Made by a program: the position numbers and the translations under genes. From the NCBI GenBank assembly GCA_008931825.1, contig QXVZ01007167.1, positions 1 through 22,184 of the forward strand: a stretch of 22,184 nucleotides of DNA. Reading direction: 5' to 3'. This DNA is from Phallusia fumigata. Taxonomy: Eukaryota > Chordata > Ascidiacea > Phlebobranchia > Ascidiidae. Of the stretch, positions 1 to 9,619 are shown in pieces (the stretch's first letter is position 1; every line of letters starts with the position of its first letter). The notes under the pieces were generated by a model. It was not told the DNA's origin. It did no database searches and saw nothing but the letters and a program-made list of their open reading frames with translations.

Positions 1-414
1 AAATCTATGTCCGGATGTATGCACAATGGTTAATAAATTGTTTTACTGCTTGAAACAATAACCGCATGTCAGAGGTGTCGCGATTCAATCCCATTTGGTT
101 TGAGCCTCGTTGGTAACAAAAAATTGCAGCATTTCTGTCGGGGGTATTTCATTCGGCCACCAAGTTGTAAAATATAGTTTGGGCACCAAACAAGTCAAGG
201 TCAAAAAACTTTCAATGGGACAAAACAAGCACTAAAAACTTTCCACCAGCAACTTTATCATCCTGAACAAAAACTAGGAACCTCGAAAAATACATTAAGT
301 TATGACGACAACAGTGTGTTTATGGAAGGAATAAGCTTACCTTGTTAGTAAAACTCGTGGTCATGAAGATTATATCGTCCATTCTAGGAAGTCCTTGGCT
401 TTTTCATTGAAAAT
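1..414. other. Non-coding stretch at left edge
   Basis: No open frame of note is seen. A donor-like minus-strand motif (AACAAG|GTAAGC) sits near 345, but no coding frame crosses it cleanly. Otherwise this is AT-rich sequence without recognised elements. Confidence 0.4.
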
Positions 415-1140
415 TCATGTTTGAAAAAAATAATCTTGGCTTGTTTTGTTTGAGCGCAATAGATTGACATTCATATGTTCGGCTTTCCTGAGTGGCACTG
501 CAAAAGATCAAATTGTAAATGCTCTTGCGAAGAAAATAATCTTTTTCTCCAATCATGCATTTGGCACTATATCAAACCTGTGGACACAAACCTTTGTTCA
601 AGTTCGCAGCATATTCGCGTAGAGACCAGTAAACAACCCGCACAATAGTTCAGAATATAATAACACTGAAAAGTGACAGTTATGAGGTGTGAGGTCAAAC
701 AAACACATCAGACTTGTTATCATTGTCAAGCAAAACTACATGTAATATTTACAATGAGAAAGCTTACCCACAACACAAACAACTTCTGTTTTGTTAAATG
801 TCCATCCCTGTTCGCTTGGCTCAAATAAATCCCATTTATTCCAACCAGCACTCTTTACAGCCTTGCAAAACCAAACCAAGTAACACATCTGGCTAATTTC
901 TCCACGTCGTCTCAACACTGGCTCGGTAAAGTGACTGGAGGGGCGAAGTTTTCGCCCAATGCACTTTTTGATCAACTGTTTGCCTTGAAACTTTCCCAAT
1001 TTTCCCTGAGCACAATCTAACACTAGACCGCCCTTGCTTTTTACAAGCTGGTCACAAGTCTTGTTTTTTTCTGTGCCCCAATCTTGGCTGTTAATTGAGT
1101 TACACTTCTGTAAAACACAACTATGTGAACTTGTGTACAA
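415..1140 (-). CDS. Unrecognised two-exon reading frame (tentative)
   Basis: On the minus strand an open frame runs from an ATG at 1140 and meets a good donor (TGG|GTAAGC) after position 768. A matching acceptor (TTTGATCTTTTGCAG) sits just before 497. Joining them keeps the frame for 27 more codons to a TGA at 415-417, giving about 150 residues. The translation is rich in K, W and C (core motif M-C-Y-L-V-W-F-C near residue 87), with no signal peptide or domain I recognise. A degraded second copy lies at about 19110-19345, so this is either a duplicated gene or part of a repeat. The similarity between copies also covers DNA upstream of the ATG (about 1195-1245), which weakens the case that this ATG is the true start. 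The function is unknown, and the model rests on splice-site quality plus the second copy. Confidence 0.25.
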
Positions 1141-1245
1141 CGTCGTAACAGCACAGCATTAGTTTCTTTCAATTTTGATTAAATTCCACAACCGTTGTTA
1201 CGCATAAATGCGATTGTTCGATGTACGTCTGGCTAGGAGGTAAAC

Positions 1246-1990
1246 AATTGGCTTATTACTTCTTGTAAAATTTTAGAGCATATTCGGCAGTTTTTAACTC
1301 AACATAAACACAATTTCAAACTTACAATACAAACAAGCCAGTTTTGCATCATATTTATTAATTAGTTCTCATTATATCATAAAAGAAGTCAAAACTGCAG
1401 TCGGGCATAAAGAGAAATATTTAAAAACTGGTCGATCTTCCGGCTCATGTTACATTGTATTAATCACGCAGGCGTTAATGAAGCCTTTGGCGTTAAACCG
1501 CTGCAGCGACAGTTTTAGATCACAACTTTTGGCCAATATGTTGGCATATGTATAAATTGTTGAGAGCGAAATGTTGGTTTTCATCTGGACAAATTGATGC
1601 GTGCGATGTCAGACTCCTTCTTGGAGGTGGCCTACCAGAAAGCGGATGTGGTTGCATGTAATAGGCAGTGCCGCGCTTGGCAAGTCAACGTTAATTGCAT
1701 AGTGTAGAGCCTGGTTTCACTGTTGTCAAGTGCATGCGTTGTTGTATAAAAGTTTTTTTTTACCTAGCTTGTGTATGTCAACTGGTGTTCAGTGTAAATG
1801 CGACTTGGTTTGTAGACGTTGATGAAGGCCTTTGGCAATCACCGAACGCTATCTCACAGGTAATAGCAAAACCTTGGCTGTGCTGCTGATTTGTGTCAGA
1901 AAACCAAGTTGTGCATTCAAACAGTAATACAGGGTTTGGCTCGAATTTAAATGTAACCTTATTGAACAGAATACATGAAACTGTTCACAA
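1246..1990. other. Intergenic stretch without recognised genes
   Basis: The only open frame is a 64-codon plus-strand one at 1695-1889 that resembles nothing I know. A short segment near 1435-1475 resembles 19665-19705, extending the similarity seen between 775-1245 and 19110-19345. Nothing else is recognised. Confidence 0.4.
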
Positions 1991-2300
1991 CAGTAGGATT
2001 TGTATCTGCTTTGCTTGGGGCGTTTAGCTGGGCACTTAATTTCTAGATTGTGGTTTAAATATGAACACTGGAAAGTTCAAGTTGCGAGATGTCTATATGT
2101 TTTGTAGTTCGGATAGTCACTGCCAACAAGAAAGAAGGTGTTGATCAGGGCGGCAAAAATAAACGTCTGCGTTTTCCTGCGATGCCTAGAGAGGCACAGG
2201 GGACAGGGTCTATTATTCAGCATTGCTTCATTTCTCGGTAATAACTTACGATTTCTTTTACGAACACCATGGCACATTACAAACATTAAACTAGGTTGGC
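1991..2300 (+). pseudogene. SLC35G1-like exon 1 relic
   Basis: Reading from about 1992 gives V-G-F-V-S-A-L-L-G-A-F-S-W-A-L, which lines up with the first membrane segment of the two full SLC35G1-like genes in this window (G-F-A-F-A-L-L-A-A-L-S-W-A-V in gene B). After an in-frame TAG and a frameshift, the next frame continues with F-K-Y, V-Q-V-A-R-C-L and then, past two more stops, R-K-K-V-L-I-R-A. These match F-K-H, V-Q-C-A-R-S-L and R-K-E-I-F-L-A-D of gene B in the same order. Similarity fades by about 2300. With several stops and a frameshift it cannot encode a transporter. It lies about 500 nt upstream of gene A in the same orientation, so it is most simply a decayed tandem copy. Confidence 0.7.
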
Positions 2301-2390
2301 AAACTAAAAGCAAAAAAATTGGGTGCAAACCAGCGTACGGTAAGGTTTAACGATTTCTTAATTCTGTAATAAAACATAATTTTGCTCTTT

Positions 2391-2396
2391 CAACAG
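2391..2396 (+). promoter_or_regulatory. Possible 5'-leader splice acceptor of gene A
   Basis: TTTGCTCTTTCAACAG ends at 2396, 110 nt before the gene A start codon. Gene B has a similar TATTTTTCAG 98 nt before its start. Either a 5'UTR intron or a trans-spliced leader acceptor would fit, and RNA data are needed to tell. Confidence 0.25.
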
Positions 2397-2506
2397 GCAG
2401 ACTGTACAAAAGTTAACGCCACTGTTCTATGCTTGAATTATGTTACAATGTACAGAAAACAATTTTAATCGATTTAGATGCTCGTGGTTAAATGAAAAAA
2501 TGAAAA

Positions 2507-4705
2507 ATGCCTTTTATCGAGCCACTAGCTGGCAACAGCAAATGTGCTTCGATCGTAGGATTTGGTTTTGCCTTACTAACAGCAATCTGCTCGGCAGTGG
2601 GAGGATTGATGTTCAAATACGTGAAAGATGCCGGGCCCGACGAACTACAGTTTGCAAGATCTCTCTTGCAATATATTGCAATTCTTCCAGTACTCAGTCG
2701 GAATACAGAAAGAATCTTTCAGAAAGACCTGAAAACGAATGTCCTTGTCATTTTCCGCGGCGTGACGGGTACCATGGCAAACTGGCTGTTTTTTTTCTAG
2801 TTTGACATCAATGCCTCTTGGTGACTCGATGTCGGTTTTCAATACTAATGTTACTTTGGTGGGTGTTTTCGCCTGCATCTGCCTAAAGGGTAAGAATAAA
2901 CATTAGGGATGTTGAAAGTAAAATATCGAATCCTAAGGATTCGAATTCGGGGAGATTAGAATCCAAATTTTCCGATTATATCGAGTAATTGGAACCGATA
3001 TTATTTCATCCAAAACGGCGTGTAAACGAGTGTGTGCATACGTTTGCACTTTGTGTAAATGCGAGTGACACCTACAGACGCCACAGTGCCGATACAACGC
3101 CGTTTATTTTCCTTTTTAGCTAATGCTGAGCCGTGCGTTCAACGTAACAATAAATAATAAAAACACAATGGTTTAACAAGTAACGGAAGTATCGCCATAA
3201 ATTTTCCGCAGCAGCAAAAATTTAGATGCGTCATTGATCGTGCAGCTCGTTTTAGTTGTATGTTTGTGGTGGCGCCGTGGCGGAAAATAATAGTTGTCTT
3301 ATTGGCTTGGGCCTTTCTCAAACCTTTTTACAACCGTAACTGTAACTGCCAAACGTCTGACTTAGAGTTAAGCAAACGGTCTTTTATTACTTGCAAGTCT
3401 GTGTGTCATTCTGCCAAAAAACAAGTTTTGGATTTGATATTCTGGATTCGGAAAAACTTTTCTGAATCCAGCCAGCTATTTTGCTATAATAATGTACACA
3501 CAAACAAACCATACTTACAGTAAACACCAAACATTTCTTTTTTTCGCAGTTTTGTTGCTAATCAAGCCTATTATTACTAGCAATTTTGAAAAGAGTCGTA
3601 TTCATTCACCATAACATATCATCGCTATGTGTACAGAACGTTGCAGCATCGTTGAAGTCCTGATTTCGATTCTTACGTTCATCGGCTTGATGCTCGTCGC
3701 TCGTCCATCCTTCATATTTGGAAATTTGGCGTCGGATTCCACAGGAGAGTGGTTGTTTGGAATTCTACTTGCATTAGCAGCCGCAATTGCACATTCGTTA
3801 TCGGCCATAATCGTTCGCAAGCTTGGCTCTGGAATTCACTTCATCATCACAATGTTCCACTCCTCCTGGATTGGCGTGGTTTTTAGCACAGTCATGGCAG
3901 CAAGTAAAGGAACGCTTCGAGTTCCTTGCAACTATGACATATTGTTCCTTTTTCTCAGCGGCGTGGCTGGAATNTTGCTTTTAATATCGCTATAATAATG
4001 TATACACAAACAAACCATACTTACAGTGAACACCAAACATTTCGTTTTTTGCAGTTTTGTTGCTAATCAAGCTTATTATTACTAGCATTTTAGAAAAAAT
4101 CGTATTTATTCACCATAACATGTATCATCGCTATGTGTACAGAACATTGCAGCATCGTGGAAGTCCTGATTTCGATTCTTACGTTCATCGGCTTGATGCT
4201 CGTCGCTCGTCCATCTTTCATATTCGGAAATTTGGCGTCGGATTCGACAGGAGAGTGGTTGTTTGGAATTCTACTTGCATTGGCAGCCGCAGTTGCACAT
4301 TCGTTATCGGCCATAATCGTTCGCAAGCTTGGCTCTGGAATTCACTTCAGCATCACAATGTTCCACTCCTCCTGGATTGGCGTGGTTTTTAGCACAGTCA
4401 TGGCAGCAAGTAAAGGAACGCTTCGAGTTCCTTGCAAATATGACATATTGTTCCTTTTTCTCAGCGGCGTGGCTGGAATATTTGGACAGGTGTTTGCAAC
4501 GATTGCCCTGCAGAAAGAGAAAGCTGGTCGTGTCGTGGTGGTAAGATCGACACAGATCATTTTCGCTTTGGTACTGCAGTTTGCATTTTTGGGTTATACT
4601 CCAGCTGTGGCAAGTTTGATCGGTTCCCTTTTGATATTTGTTTGTTGTGTAGTTTTAACGATAAAAAGGGTTTCCTGGAAAAGACCACAAGACGAAAGTG
4701 ACTGA
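2507..4705 (+). CDS. SLC35G1-like: SLC35G1-like EamA-family transporter (gene A), frameshifted exon 1
   Basis: This is a two-exon gene. Exon 1 is 2507-2889 with donor GGTAAGA, and exon 2 is 4143-4705 with acceptor TGTGTACAG. The start is the ATG at 2507. An upstream in-frame ATG (2492) is closed by TGA, and the N-terminus has the same length as gene B. The product is a ten-helix EamA/drug-metabolite-transporter type membrane protein; exon 1 carries G-F-G-F-A-L-L and P-L-G-D motifs, and exon 2 carries L-V-A-R-P-S-F-I-F-G-N and E-K-A-G-R-V-V-V-V. The human relative SLC35G1 (also TMEM20/POST) has been linked to STIM1; substrate here is unknown. As written, a run of eight T at 2789-2796 puts exon 1 out of frame and gives a stop at 2798-2800; one T fewer would match gene B exactly. 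A partial exon 2 copy (3637-3973) lies inside the intron next to an N, probably an assembly artefact. The gene is therefore either broken or carries a sequencing error. Confidence 0.8.
2904..3471. mobile_element. Possible non-autonomous DNA transposon in gene A intron
   Basis: The intron begins with a TTAGGGATG motif at 2903-2911, reminiscent of hAT-type ends. It is followed by a perfect 19-nt palindrome at 2926-2944 (arms TCGAATCCT/AGGATTCGA). AATATCGAATCC (2922-2933) is matched in inverted orientation by GGATTTGATATT (3430-3441), 11 of 12 bases. Next to that is a hairpin with 14-nt arms and a 2-nt loop at 3442-3471. Internal sequence codes for nothing recognisable. I could not define exact ends or a target-site duplication, so this stays tentative. 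Confidence 0.3.
3476..3973 (+). repeat. Direct repeat copy 1 (partial exon 2 of gene A) ending at an N
   Basis: About 500 nt matching 3975-4479 at an offset of 506. It includes the end of the intron, the acceptor and 337 nt of exon 2. In the exonic part only about ten bases and four amino acids differ (R/H, I/V, I/S, N/K). The copy stops exactly at the N at 3974, inside a codon. Confidence 0.9.
3975..4479 (+). repeat. Direct repeat copy 2, continuing into full exon 2
   Basis: Begins directly after the N at 3974 and repeats the preceding 500 nt before continuing into the rest of exon 2. The geometry is that of two overlapping contig ends carrying slightly different alleles that were placed side by side. 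Confidence 0.9.
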
Positions 4706-5316
4706 CTGATTTGCACGGAAATCAAAACGTGTTTTACTTGATCAGTGGAAAAAACTGAAAAATTTTTACTGTCACGAACGTCACAGTCGGTTTCTTTTTA
4801 GTTTTGAATCTCGCATTACGACGTCCTTAAGACTAGTTATAAATATGTTATGACACTTCTTATGTCAAAAAACAAACAATTAAATGTTCCATAACTTGTC
4901 GTCGCACAAAAATAACAAACCGCTGAATGTATTGAATAAGTAGAGAAGTTGCAGATAAGGCATATTAGGAATTATTGCTTTTATAGGCAATTTTGTTAAC
5001 GCAGCCAACGTGTAGACATTCCATTAGGGACGTCTTTCTTACGGCAACAACTACCTACCTAGTAATCTCCACAAGAATCTGATGAAGATATGTTTTGAAT
5101 AGGTTGTCGAAACTTTGGTAACATTGCAACATAATTGCTTAAATGCTGCATGAAAACAGTGTAACATTTGATCGATTTAAAGAACCTCATCCTAGTCATC
5201 CCACGTCGAGGTCAAAACTTTTGTAAAGATAGGTCTAAAGTCAACTTATGCAATGCTTCGAATCACAACGACCAGTAAAGTAGTACGCAACAGGAGTTCA
5301 TATCCGGTTTGATTTT
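4706..5316. other. 3' flank of gene A, no gene seen
   Basis: AT-rich. ATTAAA at about 4879 could serve as a weak polyadenylation signal for gene A, 170 nt past its stop. Nothing else is recognised. Confidence 0.4.
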
Positions 5317-5539
5317 TTAAATTAAATCCCTCCAATGCGTCGGTGCAACTTCTAAAGTTTTCTGCAAGATCAAAGTCACGGCATCCAGACCAGGTATTCG
5401 AACTTTCTTGTACACAAATATAAAGTACACGATGGGAGCAACCATAATAAAGATTGCCGCGTACAAAAATATTATATCCGGATCTTCCACTAGGGGCGCT
5501 ATAACAAGATACCATGATGCCTGGAATGACGATCGGTAA
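5317..5539 (-). pseudogene. Orphan SLC7 last-exon relic, inverted relative to the array
   Basis: On the minus strand an acceptor (TTTGCTTGTCAG) precedes L-P-I-V-I-P-G-I-M, which aligns with the V-P-L-P-I-P start of exon 4 in the SLC7A9-like genes. A shift of frame then gives W-Y-L-V-I-A-P-L-V-E-D-P followed by a hydrophobic helix and K-V-R-I-P-G-L, L-Q-K and a terminal stop at 5317-5319. These match A-P-L-I-D-N-P, K-V-K-V-P-G and L-Q-K of the intact genes. About 14 nt are missing relative to them at the shift. The E-T-D-W-E-G-F tail is replaced by A-P-T-H-W-R-D-L-I. No exons 1-3 are seen upstream on this strand. It is a broken, isolated exon. Confidence 0.75.
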
Positions 5540-6567
5540 CTGACAAGCAAATTTCACAAAATTAGAATAGCAATTGCTTTTCCGAAAAATTTCGAAAACT
5601 TGTTTGAGAACAAATAATAACTAATTTTCCACAGATAACAAACAATCTGTAGCAGTAAAGAATGTGGGATTTATACACTTTTAGACGGATATAGACATTA
5701 AGCATATAAACGAAATTACATTAACGGTTGCTTGCATTTCGGTTCGGGCATTCCGATTAATCATTGCCTAGGTCGTTTTGTTCCTTGTGACGTTAGTAGG
5801 CACTGCAAACTTTGCCGCTTGCACTTTTGCAAGGAATTGTTTGCGTTGCGGCTATAAGTTTTGATCTTTTGGGTTATGACTGTTTTGACTCTGGTAAACT
5901 TTTGTTGTTGTGTGTGATTAGAAATTTAGTTTGTTCTGTTTGGAGCTTGGTAGAAATTAATTTTTGATGTAGCTGCATTTGTTTCACAATTTTGTACAAT
6001 CAATATTTGAATTCTTAACATTTGGTCAAACCACTATATTATTTTTTTTTCAGTGTTTTCCAAAAAGGAAAATGGATAAAAAAAATCGTTACCAAGTAAA
6101 AAAAATGTTTACTGTTAAAAAATTTTCATGTGAAATATTACCGTGATTTCGCATTTACATTCTGGTTTTATCGCCAAAAGGGTAAACATATGCATCAATT
6201 GAATAGCGTTCATGTTCGCAACAATTGACAGAAATGCATGCGTTCGGTTTAGAAATTAATCATAGCGCTGAGCTTGCAGGTTTCTGGTGCAACGAACTGT
6301 CCATTCATGCTGCATTTATGTTCTTGGATGTTTGCACTTTAAGGGTAGGGTTTGTTTGCTAACAGTCCGCGGTTAAAGTATGTCATTTAAACGGAGAGAG
6401 GGTTAAGACCACTGCTTTAAGTTCGATGGGTGAATTCTAGGCATACAACGTTTTGTGAGAATTGCAGGGTTTATAATTATCTATAGTTCGTAGAAACGTC
6501 AAACATTATTGGTGCCTTTAATATATTTGATTTCTTAACATTTGCGTATGAAATTAAGCAATTTAAA
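5540..6567. other. Intergenic stretch upstream of SLC7 gene 1
   Basis: AT-rich with short T and A runs. I searched the minus strand here for exons 1-3 belonging to the orphan last exon and found none. No promoter motif can be assigned with confidence. Confidence 0.4.
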
Positions 6568-8470
6568 ATGTCAACTAAGGCGTTACGTGATGATAAGTTT
6601 GAGTTGCGAAAACGAATCAGTCTGCTCGGCGGCATTGCGATTACCACTGGAGCTATTGTGGGAACCGGCATCTTCGTTTCACCTGTCGGGCTGCTGAGGA
6701 ACATGCACGGAAGCGTGGGTTTGAGTCTAATCATGTGGTTTGCTTGTGGAATCATTGCCTTGATGTCGTCACTCTGTTACTGTGAGCTGGGTGTCACCTT
6801 CGGAGCGTCAGGAGGCGACTACAATAATTTCAACCTGGCCTACGGTGCGCCGATGGGATTTATTTACGTATGGACAAACTTTATTATTCATCCTGGACAG
6901 GCAGCCAGTTACTTGGTGTTTGGAAGATATTTGTCCAGTCTATTATACGGGGAAGGCTGCAATCCACCCGATGTTGTGATCAAGATCTTCGCAACACTCC
7001 TGGCGTGCGTGTTATGCTACGTCAACTACAGAAGTATCAAAAGCTCCCTGGCAGTTGAAATCGTGTTCGCTTTTATCAAGTTTGCAGTCATGCTTGTCAT
7101 AGGGATCGGCGGCCTCACTTATTTGGCTGAGGGCAGCGAGGTTGGCTTACACAACTTCCAAACAGCATTTTCTATGGAACAGATTTCCGAAATTAGCATA
7201 TCGGATGTGGCGAGGGCTTTTTATCAAGGCATGTTTCCTTACGTCGGTTGGCCGATCCTCAATTCACTCACAGAAGAGATGCGAGACGTAAAAAAGAACA
7301 TGACCAAAGCAGCCGTGTTCTCTATTCTTCCTGTTATCGCTCTTTACATGTTGGTAAACATAGGCTACTTTTCAGGTATAGCTGTTCTTATTCGTAGCGA
7401 TATTTCACAACAACACGGACAACTTGTTTTTCCATTTAGCCCTTTCTGTACCTGAAATGCTGTCATCCAAAGCAGTGGGTTTTTCGTTCGCTAGCAAGAT
7501 ACTGGGATCGGTGGCTTGGATCATCCCTGTCTCTGTGTGCATGTCTACGATTGGAAATCAGAACGGTGCCTTTCTAGGGGACTCCCGAGGTCCGTTCGTC
7601 GCAGCACGGGCTGGTCACATGCCGAAGGTACGCTAAGTGTGGATAGATTCGCAAATGATGAAGAAATTGGAATCTAGCCTTTAAAAATCTAAATTTATTC
7701 ACGTGATTGGTTGACACTAACATCATCTGCAGTTTGGACAGTTTCGGGTGTAGGTGCCGAAAAATAACTTAAGTTGCAGAGTTCGTGAGGCAAAAGGTCA
7801 AATCTATGATGTGATGTTTGCCGTGAGTGTGAGTTTCTGAAGCTTTCTTAAAATTTTCGTTCCTGCAGTCTTAAAATAACAGAAATGGCGTTCAACTATT
7901 TCTTTAATCTCAGGTGCTTTCCATGATACACGCGGATTACATTACACCAGCACCGGCACTGATCGCAAATTTTCTCATCACATTTATTTACATAATGATC
8001 GGTGACTTCGATACTCTGATATACGCATTCGGTTTTACCAATTGGATTATCTACGGCCTGAGCGCGGCCAGTCTTATTATATTGAGAAGAAAAATGCCAA
8101 AACTGCAGAGAACGTACAAGGTGCGCGAAACTAAATTGCTGAAAATTGTAATTTTTAAGATGAATTTGTTTGTTGTAAACAGGTATTTCCCAATTCGCAG
8201 GTACCCTTGGTCGTTCCCATATCAGTGTGTCTCATATCACTGTTCATGGTCATCGCACCTCTTGTACAAAACCCAAGTCCCATCTATTTCTGGTCGATCG
8301 CCTTCTACGTCATCACGCTCATCGCGTATTACTTCTGCATGGTGAAGCGTTGGCGCATCCCGGGCACACACAGAGTCACAATCTTCCTTCAGAAACTCGC
8401 CAAGGTTGCTGAAACGGACTGGGAAGGTTTTGATTACGAGAAATTTGACCTGCAGCTGGCAAGTCAATAG
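6568..8470 (+). CDS. SLC7A9-like: SLC7A9-like amino-acid transporter light chain, gene 1
   Basis: Four exons: 6568-7375, 7440-7627, 7914-8120 and 8201-8470, with GT-AG introns of 64, 286 and 80 nt. The product is 490 residues, close to human b(0,+)AT (487). Twelve membrane helices are expected. TM1 carries V-G-T-G-I-F-V-S-P near residue 31, and TM6 has Y-V-G-W-P-I-L-N with Trp228 at the position of the substrate-gating Trp. Cys131 in Y-G-E-G-C-N-P-P is the expected disulfide partner of an SLC3 heavy chain. The C-terminus ends with A-E-T-D-W-E-G-F-D-Y-E and a short tail. The inferred role is plasma-membrane amino-acid exchange as a heterodimer; the substrate set cannot be read from sequence. 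The start ATG at 6568 gives an N-terminus like the sister genes. It is the most divergent of the three intact copies. Confidence 0.93.
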
Positions 8471-8540
8471 ATTTCTACAAACTTTACCAAAAGACCACAC
8501 TTTTTATCATACAATACTATACCCAAATCTATATAAAGTG

Positions 8541-8546
8541 AATAAA
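8541..8546 (+). terminator. Polyadenylation signal of gene 1
   Basis: AATAAA lies 71 nt after the stop codon of gene 1, a normal position for a short 3'UTR. Confidence 0.6.
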
Positions 8547-9619
8547 GGCAGCGGGTAAACATGTTTCCGGGGCCCCTAAAGATCTACGTGTGTGGTGAAA
8601 CTTGACAATTGCTTTGAACAAATACTTACTTTATAAAGTTAACAAATTTTGCGTTTGGCAATGGGATAGATACTTTGATACTTACCTTTGCTCAGCGTGC
8701 AGGTTTTTCCAACCAGATGATAGTTTTTCGTCTTTTTGGACACCGAGAACCTTTTTAACAAAAAATGTTGCCTAATAATTGTTGTGATAATTTTTAAATG
8801 AACCTAGCAGTAGACGGAGATTGTGTTTTTTAGTTGATACAAATTCGTCGAAATACATTTGAGGAAACGGTTTTATTAGCTCTCAGGAAACTATCTTTCA
8901 AAGTGCAGTACATTATTTTTCCGGTCTGACAAATTTCCAGCCAACGGAAAATTTGAAGCGACGTTTTTATCTTTATTTCTATGGGCTTCCACTAAAATTG
9001 TCAGTTAGGCAGAATGCAAAGACCCTAAAACGGTCAACAAAGGGAACTCAGCAGAAAGCAGTTGTTCTGTCTCATAACGATAAGATTGATTTAGGTGTAC
9101 TCAGCCAGCCCTGAGAAGTCGTGAATAAATGCTTTTTTGTTTCACTGCGGCGTGCAGGGTCAGAACTTATAGCTTTTTAGGGCAAGCGCCAGCTCAAACA
9201 CCCAGGTCATGTAATTGGTGAGTTCAAAATAAATGACGTTATATATTTTTAATTATTATTGTTCTGATTTAAGTTTTATATTTCTTTCGTGGGAAAATTT
9301 TTAACTGAGCAAACCTTAAACTCGTGTGTGTAATTTTTGTTGAACCATGTTAATTTCGCTACCCGCATCAATGTGAGCACGGTTTTTCACGTTGTGTTTT
9401 ATTTTCCTGAGGCTAAGTTTTTCTGCCAGGTATTTGTTGCGTCTTGATTGGCCCGAAATACTTTGCAGCTCCAATCAACCTTGGTAGTTTGTCATAAATG
9501 CTTTGATTTAAGATGGTTTGAGACGTCAATCGCGCGATCAGTATGTTTGAATCGAGTACAATGACAAGGCTTTCTCTTTAAAGTTTTAAAATTGTGTTGA
9601 ATTAGCGTAATTGAAGAAA
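8547..9619. other. Intergenic stretch between SLC7 genes 1 and 2
   Basis: About 1.07 kb of AT-rich sequence. I see no exon fragment, tandem repeat or RNA gene. It presumably includes the promoter of gene 2, but no motif stands out. Confidence 0.4.

Noticed and set aside
1695..1889. 64-codon plus-strand open frame, followed by a donor-like CTCACAG|GTAATAG
   Set aside because: No family resemblance, no supporting acceptor or partner exon, and length expected by chance.
3260..3523. 87-codon plus-strand open frame in the gene A intron
   Set aside because: Lies within the probable transposon-like insertion and runs through its hairpin; no known domain.
3476..4479. True tandem exon duplication giving mutually exclusive exons
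   Set aside because: The first copy is cut at an N mid-codon, and the duplication starts and stops exactly at that N, so an assembly overlap explains it better.
4133..4705. Exon 2 of gene A as a stand-alone gene starting at an ATG at 4133
   Set aside because: That ATG lies upstream of the splice acceptor; gene B shows the frame is entered by splicing at the G|AA position, and the protein would be only half a transporter.
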